From contig CM060852.1 in assembly GCA_030737835.1 (NCBI GenBank), positions 23,627,185 to 23,691,184 on the forward strand: 64,000 bases of DNA. The letters run 5' to 3'. The position numbers were made by a program, and so were the translations under genes. Of this stretch, positions 33,660 through 45,700 are shown piece by piece. Positions within the stretch are counted from its first letter, which is position 1. Each line of letters opens with the position of its first letter. This DNA is from Acorus gramineus. Its lineage: Eukaryota; Streptophyta; Magnoliopsida; Acorales; Acoraceae. The notes beneath the pieces were generated by a model. It worked only from the letters and a program-made list of their open reading frames with translations. It made no database searches and was not told the origin of the DNA.

Positions 33660-34043
33660 ATGTAGATAGAATTCCTGAGCACCATCAATCTGTGTGTAGA
33701 AATTCTTAAGAAAGCTCCAATATTCCTTGGCTATAATGAACGGCTTCAAATGTTTACGGATATTTGGAACAATCGAAGAAGCAATATAGGCTTTCACCCG
33801 AGAATCGGCCTCCTTACATTTCAACAATGCCTTAGTATATGCCTCATCTCTGGGCTTGATGGTGGTCTCATCGAAACCCGGTGGAGATGGTTCAAGTACG
33901 GGAGCCGGATAGGTGCCAATAACATGACCCAATAAACGACGATAATCAAACTGAAGCTCAAGACTGATAGACCAGGTGTCATAATTATTACCATCAAACT
34001 TGACATCGATGATCTGAGTGTTATCTGTAGCCATAATAGCCAA
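33660..34043 (-). pseudogene. Copia gag N-terminal fragment
   Basis: The ATG at 34043 starts MAIMATDNTQ, followed by VKFDGNNYDTWSISLELQF and LGHVIGTYPAP, the usual start of plant copia gag (the 'FDGxNYxxW' motif). It ends in YWSFLKNFYTQIDGAQEFYL and then leaves homology, with a stop near 33636. About 130 residues remain. No zinc knuckle is left. Confidence 0.8.
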
Positions 34044-34199
34044 ACAGTGAGAATAACAAAAAAATATATGTCTCGGATAGAGAAAATAAGGTCACAGATA
34101 CGTGTAGAACGAAAAATTAAGCAAAACGAGTACCACTATGACTATATTTGGAGTCTGAATGAGCCCGTAGAGGCTGGATAAAGAAAATACCGAAAGATT

Positions 34200-34900
34200 G
34201 ATGACGGAGCGGCAAACTATCGCGGAAACGGGTCGGGTCGCGGATCCGGGTCTGGCGCTGGTGTTGGAACCGGGTCGAGTGTGGAGCTGGGCCGGGCGCG
34301 AGTAGGTGCTGGTGCTGGGCCAGGCACGCGCAAAGCGCTGGATCCGGGACGCGTTGACGCATATAGACTCGGGACAAAATCCCGGGAGATCCAGGATGCT
34401 GTCCGTGACAGGATCCGGGACATGATCCCAAGATATCCGGGTTGATTGGAGCAGATCTGCGCTGATCATGCAACACGGAGACGACGTTCGAGCATGCGCG
34501 GGCAGCGCACGGACGACGTGCGGGTAGGCCGGGTGAGTGCGGGCAGTGCGCGGACGGGGTGCGGACAGTGCGCAAGCGTGGCGCTGGACTGCGCGGCAGG
34601 GTGGTAGAGCAGCGCGAGGTGGCGCGGCTTAGGCTCAGGTGGCGCTGGGCGGCGGCAGGGAGGCTCAGGCGGCGCTGGGCAGCGGCGGGGCTACGCGAGG
34701 CTGCGACAGGGGCAGCGGATCTGCGCGGGGCGGCAGCGGGGCTGCGCGGGGCAGCGGCAGGGGCAACAGATCTGTACGGGGCAGCGGCGGGGTTGCGCGG
34801 GGCAGCGGTGGGACTGCATGGAGGCACGAACGGAACGACGGACAGCGGAGTGTCGACGATCTCGCGAACGGATAGTAACGCCAACAGAAAATCAAAGAAA
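34200..34900. repeat. GC-rich degenerate tandem leader
   Basis: The tract is far more GC-rich than its surroundings and is built of variants of GCAGCGGCGGGGCTGCGCG and related words. Both strands give long Ala/Pro/Arg-rich or Gly-rich frames, which are composition effects. It lies between primer site and gag of the truncated copia element. Confidence 0.7.
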
Positions 34901-34926
34901 AAAATTGGATTCAAGCTCTGATACCA

Positions 34927-35058
34927 TGTTAAAATAAGAAATTGAAGAGAATGAATCAAGAATATTATTAAGGTTTGTATCCAATATTTATAGTACAAAA
35001 AAAGAAACGAGGAAAAGACTAATCTACCTTTAACCCTAACATATATATACATTTAACA
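34927..35058 (-). repeat. 5' LTR of the truncated copia element
   Basis: A 132-bp block with matching TGTTAAA / TTTAACA termini directly abuts the initiator-Met-tRNA primer site. Confidence 0.75.
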
Positions 35059-35164
35059 ATGTCCACCCCTAAGAGTCCCCTTTAAAATCTTGCTCATGGG
35101 AAGAAAGATGCACAAAAAGTTAATCGAAGACATCAAACCGAGCTTCAAATACAAAACAATTGAT

Positions 35165-35525
35165 CTACTTGTTTCGAGTGAAACAAGTTCCAGCTTTGTT
35201 AGCTGCAAGTACTTCACTGAGCTCCAGCCGAGTTTGATGAGGTAGGATGTTGTGTTCTCCCCTTGCTTGCCGTCTAACTGCTAGAAGATTAATTGGGTTG
35301 TTCCCTTCTCGGAATATGTGGGTGATTCTCCATCCCACTAGCCTACCAAGCCTATGAATATCTGTAATTTGAGAGCAGTCCACGGAACAGTGCCATTGTA
35401 TTTGACCCAAGCCATAGCAGTTATGGAGTCTCTTTCAAACCATATTTTCTGATTACCCCGATGGATTCCAAATTGTAGACCTGCTACTATTCCTTGCAGT
35501 TCCATAATGTTCTGTTGTTATTGAG
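35165..35525 (-). pseudogene. LINE RNase H-domain fragment
   Basis: The minus strand reads, across a few frame breaks, AELQGIVAGLQFGIHRG-like sequence, then KIWFERDSITAMAWVKYNG, then GWRITHIFREGNNPINLLA. This is the RNase H-like domain seen at the end of plant LINE polyproteins: ELxGI, then the WxExDS pair, then HxxREGNxxxDxLA. The final catalytic Asp position is Asn (NPINLLA). The rest of the LINE is missing. It lies next to the truncated copia LTR. Confidence 0.7.
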
Positions 35526-35765
35526 ACATCCCATTTAAGAATATCTTATATGGGTCCATTCTTGCATCATATCTCCTCTGTTCTTCAGTTCTTGTCCCAA
35601 AAAAATATTTGAATTCTTTACCTTCAAGAATTGTTTGGTTTTTTTATGCATATTGATGAGATTGAGATGAGAATGCTGTTTCAATGTTATCCAATGATTA
35701 TATTAGCATTTAAACTGTTCTTTGTTCCAGATAATCTTAGGATGAAGCGAGAATCTTGTTATGTA
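35526..35765 (+). pseudogene. Decayed PLATZ intron 1 fragment
   Basis: Bases 35540-35635 match PLATZ intron 1 (AATATCTTATATgGGTCC, TTCTTGCATCAT, AAATATTTGAATTCTT as at 2850-2955). Bases 35680-35755 match the intron end and exon 2 start (GTTATCCAATGA..., GAGAATCTTG). No zinc-finger coding sequence remains. Confidence 0.6.
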
Positions 35766-35923
35766 TAATCTTGTATTAATTATATATAAGCCACGGCCCA
35801 TGGGAGTTTCCTCCGGTATCTTAAAAAAAAAAAACCATTAGTATCATATGGGATATTTGACTTTGTACTAATAAATGGAAAAAAAAAAATTCACATCTCT
35901 TTTAATCCCCATCATCTCTTGAG

Positions 35924-36700
35924 TAGGCCTGTCAACGGGTCGGGTCAGGGTCGGGTCGGGGTGGACCTGGACCCGACCCATGACAGGACCTGACCGGTCC
36001 GGATCCAACCTAGGACCCGGCGGGTCCGGGGAAATGTGGACCCGGACCCGGACCCGTCGGACCCAGGTCGGGTCCGGGTCCGACCCGACCCGGATGGTTG
36101 GGTAAAAAAAAAAGAAAAAAAAAAGAGAGAAGAGCTCATGTATTTGTTTGCCTTATCATTCTATTTGAAATTTTTTGTTAAACAACATTCAAAACAATAA
36201 TCACTAACATAAAAAACATATTAATTTAAATAATAAACATAACTAACCTAAACAACATTCAAAACAATTTAACCTAAACAACATTCAAAACAATAAACAC
36301 TAACATATTAACCTAAATAATAAACATAAATCATGCAGCGAACTAATTAATCATACAAATTCAAAAGCTAATAAGTTAATTGTCCAAAACAAACCGATTT
36401 ATAGGCTTGTTATGATTATGATTTATGAACTTGTAGATACAAAAATAAGTTAAGTAAGAAATAAAATTATGTATCAACTAATACTAATGGTTTTATAATA
36501 TATGAACATATTTTAATAAAACAATCGGGTCTTGGGTCCAACGGGTCGGGGCAAGGTGGACCCGGACTCGATCCGTTTGTTTGTTCAGGTTCGCCGAGTC
36601 GGGTTCAACTCGGGTCGGGTCCAAATCGGGTCAGGTATATTACACGTGTGATCGGATCCGGGTCGGGTACGGGTCTGGACCCGACCCGTTGACAGGCTTA
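35924..36700. mobile_element. Non-autonomous hAT element with 8-bp target duplication
   Basis: A perfect 8-bp repeat CTCTTGAG flanks the element (35916-35923 and 36701-36708). The inverted ends are TAGGCCTGTCAACGGGTC and, in reverse complement, TAAGCCTGTCAACGGGTC. Both ends are filled with repeated GGGTCGGGTC / GACCCGACCC words, and the middle is AT-rich and non-coding. 8-bp duplications and such ends mark the hAT superfamily. Confidence 0.9.
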
Positions 36701-36826
36701 CTCTTGAGTCTTCCTAGTCTCTTTTTTTGTTTTACCATCCCTTCTTTTATCTTCTAAATAATTGGATGATTGAATGTACCCCAATATCGTCGTGATCCCT
36801 TCTTTCTTTGGTGAATATTTTTTATT

Positions 36827-37332
36827 GAAAAAAATTTCAAATAACACCCTCAATAAATGGTCTGAAGTTCATATAACCCCTTAAAAACTTCTATTTGAAT
36901 ACAAATGATCCCTTAGTTAATTTTTCATTAACAGATAGATGATGAATATTCTGCCTAATATTCTGTTTAATTAACTTTGACTGAAAACATGATATACCAA
37001 AAACTCTTATAATTCATAAAAAATGTGAAAAATTAATTGTAAATGACGATTTTATCTATTCGAATGGATTATAAAACTCTATTTGAAAGGTAAAATCATT
37101 ATTTAAAAATGATTTTTCATATTATTGACACATTGCAGGGAGTCTTTGGTATACTGTTTTTTAGTAACGGTTAACTGAACAGAAGCAAAATATTTATCAT
37201 CTGTCAACGAAAATTTAATTCATGGGATATTTAGATTTACATGGATATTTTCAAGGGTTATATGGAGTTCTAAAAACATTAGGGGGTTACATGAATTTTG
37301 AATAATTTACAAAGGGTTATATGGATTTCTCT
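36827..37332. mobile_element. Mutator-like MITE, same family as 237-743
   Basis: The left arm (AAATTTCAAATAACACCC..., AGTTCATATAACCCC, TTAGTTAATTTTTCATTAAC) and right arm (TCTGTCAACGAAAATTTAAT..., GGGGGTTACATGAATTTTG) are inverted copies and align with the element at 237-743. The flanking T/A-rich bases are only partly alike. Confidence 0.75.
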
Positions 37333-37343
37333 CTTCTTATTAA

Positions 37344-37573
37344 GGATGCGTTTGGATGTGAGGTTGAAACTCTGAGATTTTTATAATCTTATGTTTCAAA
37401 CTCAGCTTTTAAAAATCTATATTTTATTAGATTTTCAACCGCAAGATTTTTTGACCTAAAAATAAAGACTGTGATTTAAAAAGCTAAATGCTGAAAATGT
37501 GTTTGAATATGAGTTTCAAAATTTTTAACTTTTCAAACGCAGAATCTACCTAAACTCATATTCAAACGGACCC
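37344..37573. mobile_element. PIF/Harbinger-type MITE with TAA target duplication
   Basis: The ends are GGATGCGTTTGGATG and, in reverse complement, GGGTCCGTTTGAATA, flanked by TAA (37341-37343 and 37574-37576). The element is 230 bp. Three-base TAA/TTA duplications with GGG/GGN-type ends are typical of Tourist-like MITEs. An inverted relative lies at about 43932-44127. Confidence 0.7.
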
Positions 37574-37804
37574 TAAGTATTAACCATCTATCACCATGAA
37601 TAATGATTAGAAGGTAAGAGTGATATATATACTACGTTAAATTTTTTTTTATAAAAAATATATTCATTCAATTCAAAATGTAATGATGTATAACAAAAAA
37701 AAATTTCAAACAAACAAGAGATTCATTCAATTTAAAATGTAAATACATATAACATTTATTTTTAACACAACCCAAGAACTCTTTAACCAAAGAACAAAGA
37801 GGGC

Positions 37805-40800
37805 GAAATCGGTGAATATTATTATCCCCGGAATTAGGAGATGCACAAGCAGCATATCTATTCAGATCAGAAGATCCATTTCTTGCACCATCAATGGAGA
37901 CCACCGATCTTATTTGGCTTTCCTGGTCGGAGAAGATCCACCAATCAGACGGTAATGGATAAATTTGGGTTTCTGTTTATCTACTGTTTGATTATTTGCG
38001 CGGCAGAATAAAATGTGATGGCTTTTAAAAACACATTTTGTGCTCTCTCTGCCTCTCTTTTAGCATTCAAAAAATCAAGAACAAGAGAACATTTTCGGGA
38101 GGAGAAGAGAAGTTGGGTCTCTCATTGAAGCTTAGGAGGACTCACAAATGGGGAAGAAGAAGCCTAAATCACGACGGAAGAAACCTCCCAGGTATGCAAC
38201 GATTTCACAAAATCAAAATCTCAATCACAAGAACCAATCTTTCTCTGTCTCTGAAGAGACCCAGTTGAAATCCTGAAATGGGTTCTTCTCTGATCCTTTG
38301 AAGAAGATATGAATTCACTGTTCTGATAAGATCTCCCTCTTTTTTATCTGGGTTTCTCTGTTCCTCCTCTGCTTTGTTCATGCTTTGTTTATTGCTTTCT
38401 TTCTTTCATTCTTTCTTGTTTTCTTTCTTTCTTTCTTTCTTGTAATTTTGAATTTAGATGAAAATATAACAAACCCATCTTAGGTTTCTATCTTATGATC
38501 TATTAATTCTTCTCTGTGTTCTTTTTTTTTGAAAAACAAAATAAAATTCAATTGGAATTAGAACTTTGATGCTCTGATGTTCAACATTCAACTATGACAT
38601 TGGTTGACCACAAAAGAGCATAGAGAGATTATTCTGGTGTTTGATAAGGTGAATGTGCTCATTCAGTCTCGTCATTCATGTTTGTTTTGTTAACTTGTAT
38701 TAATTAATTAGAGACATTTTGATTGGATAGAGAGTTTCATGGGGTGTTGTTTTTAAACTAATTGGATGATTTTTTAAAGAAAAACTGGGTCTATCTGATT
38801 AGATCACAAAATAATATAGCAACCCAATATGTCCTCCATCGAAGACCAATCTAACTGTCGATAACTGGGTTTTCTTCTTTGTGTTGATTTACATGCCTTT
38901 GACAATCTAGGCACACCGTGTCTGAGGGTGAAGTAAACATAGTTTCTGGATCAAGAGATGAGTCAAGATCCAGTGTGCAAAATGATTCTCCAGAAGCAAA
39001 GAATGATTTGTGTCTCAAACAATCAGGGCACGACTGGTCTGAGTGTCAAGAAAACAGTGAGGAAGAACAGGAGACTGATGCCCCAAACAGTGACAGCTTC
39101 AAAATGAATCTTCAAAACATTGTTGTCGATGATGAATCGACAGATGAAGAAAGTATCCCATACAGCCGACTTCTGTATCTCAAACGTGCAGGAGAGGCAA
39201 TCATAAAGCAGCTGAAAGCCAAAGTCACAGGGCATGAGAAAGAGATAAGAAGATTGAAAAATGTCAACAAGCAAGATTTGAAGGAGCTGAAGCTCATTCG
39301 TGATTCTAAGGAATCACTAGACAAACAAAATTCAGAGTTGCAGAACAGATTATGGAGTTTGGAAGAGAAAAACAAAAAGTTGATCACGGAATCCAAAGTG
39401 GTATCAGATCTGCGAGTGGAGAATTGGGCTTTGCGACAAGATTCTAATTCTGCAACCCAACAGATACAAAATCTAACCTACAAGTTGCGAACCATGACAA
39501 AGCTAAGGGAAGATCAGGAGGACTCAAAGAAATGGGAGGACATGGAACATAAGAATGAAAAAGATAAACTGAATCAGAGGCTGAGTGGCCTAGAAAAACA
39601 GAAGAAAGAACTGGAGTTGGAAAAATTAGAGGTAACGTTGAAGATTGAGCAGTTGAGCATTGATAACCAACAGATGAAAGAAGAGATGTCGAGACTGGAA
39701 CGGAGTTTGGAAGAGGAAAAAGAAAAGTTGATCGCCGAAGCCAAGGTGGCATCAGGTATGCAAGAGGAACAGATCCAAAATCTGACCAACAAGTTGGAAA
39801 CCATGACGAAGCTAAAGAAAGATCAGGAGGACTCAAGGAAGCGCGAGAATGTAGAACATAAGAATGAAAAAGATAAACTGGATCACAGGCTGTGGGGACT
39901 AGAAAAACAGAAGAAAGGACTGGTGTTGGAAAATGTAGAGGCAATGTCGAAGATTGAGAAGTTGAGCATTGATAACCAACAGATGAAAGAAGAGATCTTG
40001 AGACTGCAACGGAGTCATCAAGCTTCAAGTATAGAAGAAACTGCAGGATTACTGAATAAACTGGCTGTCACACTGCCGGTCGATAAGGACATCTCTGAAA
40101 AGCTGAAGAAGGCAGAGGAAGAATTGGATGACCTGAAACAGGACATGAAATTGAAGCGCGAAGAGATAGACAAGCTGAGGTGCGAGAAGGTTGCTGCTCT
40201 GACATGTAAACTGGATGCCTTGAATAATGAGATTCAGCGAATAACAAAGGAGCGGGACATGTTAGAGGGAAGTAACGTGCAGCTACGGGCTGCTAATGAA
40301 GGCCTGAAACAGGTTGTGCAGTCGAAAGACGCAAAGATAGAGGAGCTCAAGGTCAAGACTCGGGAATATTTGAATTATGAGCGATGGAGGATGTCTAATG
40401 TGGTAGGAATGCTGGAGGGTAAGGTATTTGCATGGATGAACAATATGAGTGCCATTCACAACGAGGGGTCAGCATGCCTGGTGGAACTTCAGGGCACAAG
40501 GCAGCACTTCGCTACTCCTTCGGGCAATCCATTTTGAGCCTTTCTTTTGACCTATTAGTATCATTCGTTCATTCTTCATTTTTTGTTATTCTTGTTGATC
40601 CCTTACTGATTATGATCATAATATGGACAAACTTGTAAACATGTATTGGTCTGTATAGTTTTTTTCTGGTTCATCCTATAAAAAGTTGTATTTCCTCAGG
40701 ACATCATCCGCATTGTGTTGTTGCATTGAAAATTGACCATGGAACCTTCACAGAAAGAAAGAGGAACAAAGAAATAAGGGACCATTTGGATTTTTTTTCT

Positions 40801-41345
40801 GATGGAATTTCCAGCTCTTAAACATCCTCCTAGTTCCTTGAATATTTTTATTAGCTGAATCTTCATGATTAGAATAATTTTTTTTGTTCAAAACCAGTAA
40901 ATATTGGTCTCCTTTTTTTTTTTTTTTTTCGACTAATGGGGCCACATCTGAGTTGGATCTATGAAATGCTCTCCTTCATATTGTCAACTATGCTTATATA
41001 CTGAAATTTGCGGGTCTCCAACAGAAGATGCACCTGCAAAGATTGTTCCACTTGATGTTTCAGAGAAAAAAAGAATAGACTAATATTTGTAGCAGGCATT
41101 TTATATTTGTAAGGGCCATGAATTTTTGTCCTCCAAATAATGGTACAACAACCACAACAACAACAGATTAAAGCTTATATTTGTAAAGACTATGAATTTA
41201 TTTGGACCAAGATATACAGGCCTAGCTCACTTTATTTTATTAGATATATTCTATACATGGTGAATGTAGATTCATACGATGTGCATTTACAAACGTAGCC
41301 AAGACAGGTTTTAGTTATGAGGTTTAGCTTCAATCATTTGTTAGC
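37805..41345. repeat. Segmental duplication, copy 2
   Basis: Colinear with 27300-32035. It ends at CTTCAATCATTTGT, exactly at the stop codon of the cysteine-rich peptide gene of copy 1, so that gene was not carried over or was lost here. Confidence 0.85.
38148..40537 (+). CDS. Basic-headed long coiled-coil protein, copy 2 (intact)
   Basis: Exon 1 (38148-38191) and exon 2 (38911-40537) join at a phase-2 GT..AG intron to give 556 residues. Residues 1-15 are Lys/Arg/Pro-rich (MGKKKPKSRRKKPPR), a likely nuclear or RNA/membrane-binding signal. Residues about 20-85 are acidic and Ser-rich. From about residue 100 to 500 the chain is Lys/Glu/Leu/Gln-rich with heptad-like leucines and no prolines for long stretches, so it should form parallel coiled coils. 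A unit of about 103 residues is repeated (from TMTKLREDQEDSKKW and TMTKLKKDQEDSRKR). The C-terminus (WMNNMSAIHNEGSACLVELQ) is the most compact part. No known domain was recognised. It could be a scaffold or tether. Confidence 0.8.
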
Positions 41346-41590
41346 CATCTCCCCCCCACCCAATGTGCTTGAAAATGAAAATACTATTGATAAAATATAT
41401 GAAATGTTAAAAAATATTTTGGAAATTTCAAATTACATAATATATTTATTAAATTAAATTTAAATAATACTAATTTATATTTAAAATATGTGAAAAAGTA
41501 TAATAAAATTAATAAGATGTTCATAAATCGCTATGAAAAATTCACCAACAAAAAATAATATTAATAATAATCTAATGTTAAAACCTCTTA
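40538..41590. other. 3' flank of coiled-coil copy 2
   Basis: The 3' UTR and downstream flank are shared with copy 1 up to 41345. The next 245 bp are AT-rich, with no gene. Confidence 0.55.
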
Positions 41591-42740
41591 ATAATAAAAT
41601 AAAGGGAAAAATTCATATAACCCCCTACAAACTGTCTGATATCCACATAACCGCTTCATTTTTTTGAAAGTTCATATAACCCCCTGCAAACACTTTGAAC
41701 ATTTTTTTTTTTTTGTTGTTGCGAATATTAACAAAAAAGTTACTGATTTTTTTTTCTAGAAAATTGAAATGTATGATTAAATTCTTATTATGTTTGTTAT
41801 TAAAATGTAGCTGACAAATCAGATGACTGTAATCAGATTTTAGTTATCATGTATTTTTATTCTGCTTAATAGTATTTTTAGTTATCAGACTTTGTAGTAA
41901 ATGTAACTGACTTTAAATTTTACTGGTATATATAAAATGATCAGTAAATGTAACTAACTATTATAATATATTGAAATTTTACTGGTGTACATAAAATGAT
42001 CAGTAAATGTAACTAACTATTACAATGTACTGTGGGTTTTACTGGTGTATATAAAATGATCAGTAAATGTAACTAACTATTATAATGTATTGTTGAATGT
42101 AATTTTGTTTCATGTTACTGCTATGATGAAGGTAACTTTATTTGAAATACAACAGTTTGAGAATAACTCTTCAGTAAATGTAACTAAGTATCAGAAGAAA
42201 AAAAAATTGTGTAATAAAGTCTCATTCACAATTTTAGAAACTACAAAGACTAACATACACCTATGTAATTTTTAAACTCTCTCTAATCTTATTTAGAAAT
42301 TTTCATAACCATCATCTAATTGAAAAATAAGATTAATATAAGAAATGATTTTTATTTGAGATTGATTTTACATGTTATTAAATTTTTTAAGTATGCTATC
42401 AAAAATTTTAAAATTGCCAAAATTGTCATCCATAAATTTGCAAAAAAAACAAAAAAAAAGGATTTTTCCTAACTTTTTAAAGTTTTTTCAATTTTTTGTT
42501 ATTTATATTTTATAAATGTCTTGTATAAGGATTTGTTTGTATAATATTAAACATATATATGTGCCCCAAAATGTGGTGACATTTAAATAGTAGATAACAT
42601 AGGGGTAGTCAAGTCATTGTAGTTTTCAAAAGTATGAAATGAGACTTTCTTAAGTATAATTTTAAAAAGTGATTGATTTGGGTATTTTTATCTTTTAGTA
42701 GATTTTTTTAGGTATTTTTCCTTTTTTCAATTCATTTAAT
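41590..42740. repeat. MITE fragments and a 60-bp tandem repeat
   Basis: Bases 41600-41700 carry words of the Mutator-like family. Bases 41918-42095 contain three tandem units of about 60 bp (TTTTACTGGTGTATATAAAA, then GATCAGTAAATGTAACTAAC). Bases 42197-42730 have inverted ends related to the element at 53708-54481 (AATTTTAGAAACTACAAAGAC on the left, inverse near 42620). Confidence 0.6.
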
Positions 42741-45700
42741 TAATTAATTTGTTAGAAAATCAAGTTATATATCAAATTTATGAAATATAAGAATAGGGAA
42801 GAAATAAAGGTTTAGTATAATTATGAGTTTTATGCACGTGTTAAAACATCGTGGTACAACATTCAATATTATATATAAATAAAATAATCATACCGATATA
42901 AATTACATTTAAATGTGGAATTTAAAAATTATCTCAACTAAATTATCAAGTTTGTTATTATTTTAACTTGAAAAATATTTCTATAAATTTATATTTTTAA
43001 TTAAGCATATGTGAAAGTCAACAACATAGATTCGGTTAACCATATTTGACATTTTTCAACTTGCAGTTAATCCAACACAGAGATCATAAAAAATTAAAAG
43101 TAAATTCAAAATTGAAAAATGTTACAAAGAAATAAAGTTGAGAACTAAAACCATTTTCGATTAGTATATAGATAGTTATGCCACATATTCATTGAGGGTT
43201 TTTTTATTATTTTTAAGGCCTTATAATATATAATTTAATAATAAATATCTCACTTCATCATATTATAATTTAAGTTAAAGGATATTTTTCTTTTTAATCT
43301 TTCATACTTATCAATAAAAAATCAAACAATTTAGTGATAAGTCTCTCTTAAGAATTAATAAATAATATATTATTTAAATCTATGGATTTAAACTGTACTA
43401 TGAAAAAATAAGAGATCAATCACTCAATCATATAGTTTATAAAGACTTAAATATAATACAATAAAAACATTCATTTATTAGAGGTCTCATCGACTGCCTG
43501 TAGATCCATTCGACAGGTTGCTGACGAGCATTTAATCCTAGGTCGACTCTAAACCTGTCGACAATTCGTTCCTAATTACCAACACATTGATACAAACAAT
43601 TCTCAATAAACTAACAGTCAAAATAGTGCATTGAGATATACACATTCGAAGTGACAATAAAAAACAAAAAACTTATGTGTTTATTCACTGCTCATATTCA
43701 CATTCACTTACATACATTAACATGCACAATTATCAGACATTTATCAAATGCATACACATTCTCATTCAGTATACATTAAAATGCACAACTATCAAACATG
43801 TTTCAAACACATACACATTTCCGTTCGCATTTACTAACACATTGTTTTTTGTGCGATTAATATCAAAAAGGATAAATAGATCGAGGCAGTCATGGCGGCG
43901 GCTGGCAAGGGTTCTGTCTATGTAGATTCCGTGTTTGAAAAACTAAAAATTCTCAAATTCATATTCAAACACATTTTCAGTGTTTAGCTTTTCAAATTAT
44001 CATCTTCCCTCTTTAGATCAAAAAATCGTGCAGTTAAAAATCAAATAAAACAACGTTTCTTTTTAAAAGTTGAGTTTGAAACAAAAGATTCTAAAAATAT
44101 TTGAATTTCAACTTCACATCCAAATACACCTAAGTCATCAAGTTATAATTTCAATCCCACTCTAAAATTTTGTTTTTCTGATCAAATCAAAACATCATGA
44201 ATCCTATGTGGAACATCACATATATTCAAATAAAAGCTTCAAATAGAATAATTGGGGCTAGATTTGAAGCTCCAGACACACCAGCAATAGATCAACTTAA
44301 GATGACTTAACAGAAATAATGTTTCTAAAAAAATAAAGAGATCTCTTAATAAAATAAATTTATTGATAAAGATATTGTTTTAGGAGTTGTTAAAACTCCT
44401 CTTTAAATAGATTAAAGATAAAATCAAAATCATAAATCTAAATAGTAACAAATGTATCAAAATAATAGCCAACTTTATCATATCTTAATTATATCTTAAC
44501 ATAGTCATAAATCATAAGCAATCCTAATTAAACATAAATGATAAAATAAACCTAACAAATAAGGTAATATTTTAGAATATTTATTCTGGTTCATTCAAAA
44601 GTTAGTTCAGTTCAATCAACCAATTACTTTTCATCGTGGTATTCCATGGGGGAGTTGAGAGAGATCATGTCCTTGCAGAATGAGGGAATTTTATCACTTT
44701 GGAACACAAAGTGGACTAGAATTCTTTGACTGGCATTGAAAAACTTTCTGATCTTAATTTCTTGTGAAATGACACAGAGCAAAAGTGAAAAATTCACCAA
44801 GTCAGCTAAGCTCAAGGTTTGGGGCTTGATGTGGTTGGTGGGCTGGAACAAAGCCTCTCCAAAAAAGTACCTACTCTTTCTCTTGTTTTGGGGGTGAAAA
44901 AAGTAACATTTTTATTATAAAGAGTCATTCATCATTTAGTGGCTCTAACAAGCCTCTCTCAAAAAAAAAAAAAAAAAAAAAAAAAAGACGAGGAGTATTG
45001 GAAAGCTCTCTATACTTGGGGAGTGAAATCTATACTCATCAAAACAGAAAAGCCGTTTGTAAAGTCTGTTGGAAAAGAAATTTATTAGGGATGCTCTTTA
45101 TTTTGATGAATGAGCCATTTATGGAGGGCTTGTTGGAGATGCTCTAACTATACAATATTAGGGGGCTAAAGTTTGAGAATCAGGATAGACACAAGAAAAT
45201 GAGATATGTCCAGCCTGTGTGCAGCCTTGTCTGTAGTCTTAACCGTTTTTTCTTTTTTAAAAAAATTGTACACTCACTTATTGAAGTACATACTCTTATA
45301 TAAGTTGAAGTATATACCGATATATATTAGTATATTTTTTTAAATGAAAAAAATTAGCCGCCCTCATACATTACATTGTGATAGGGACTGAGTGTATCAA
45401 ATCTCTACACCCATGATTTTATTGCTCATGTTGATTATAGTGATTGAAGACCCTGTTTATTAATTAAAAGAAAATTCCAATCTGTCTTTGTTTGAGAAGC
45501 CGGAGAGACCCCAATAAACAAATTTTCAGATGTTGAATACCATTCTCCATTAACAGCACTGTAAAGCTTCTATCTAAATGCCACAAAAATAAATAGTATA
45601 TTAGTCACAAAATTGCCAATTCTTTTATCAAGACTCTATTCCAGCTTATCTGGTGGGCTGTTCTGGTGGTGTCATTGGTTTGCGCTCTATGAAATTGTAT

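Larger units (their letters stand above)
33650..35058 (-). mobile_element. Truncated copia-type element: LTR, leader, gag start
   Basis: On the minus strand a 132-bp LTR (35058-34927, ends TGTTAAATG...TTTTAACA, TATA-like ACTATAAATATTGG) is followed by the primer site TGGTATCAGAGC (34926-34915). Next come a very GC-rich leader of about 870 bp and the start of gag. Sequence homology stops near 33650, and no pol or second LTR is present. The short LTR and long GC-rich leader differ from the copia element at 20496. Confidence 0.75.

Noticed and set aside
34117-35052. Long Ala/Pro/Arg-rich reading frames on both strands
   Set aside because: They overlap the GC-rich tandem leader of a copia remnant; stop codons are simply rare in such DNA. 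One frame reads straight through the LTR and primer site.
44624-44851. 75-codon minus-strand frame as a gene
   Set aside because: No homology recognised; it lies in AT-rich repeat-bearing intergenic DNA.
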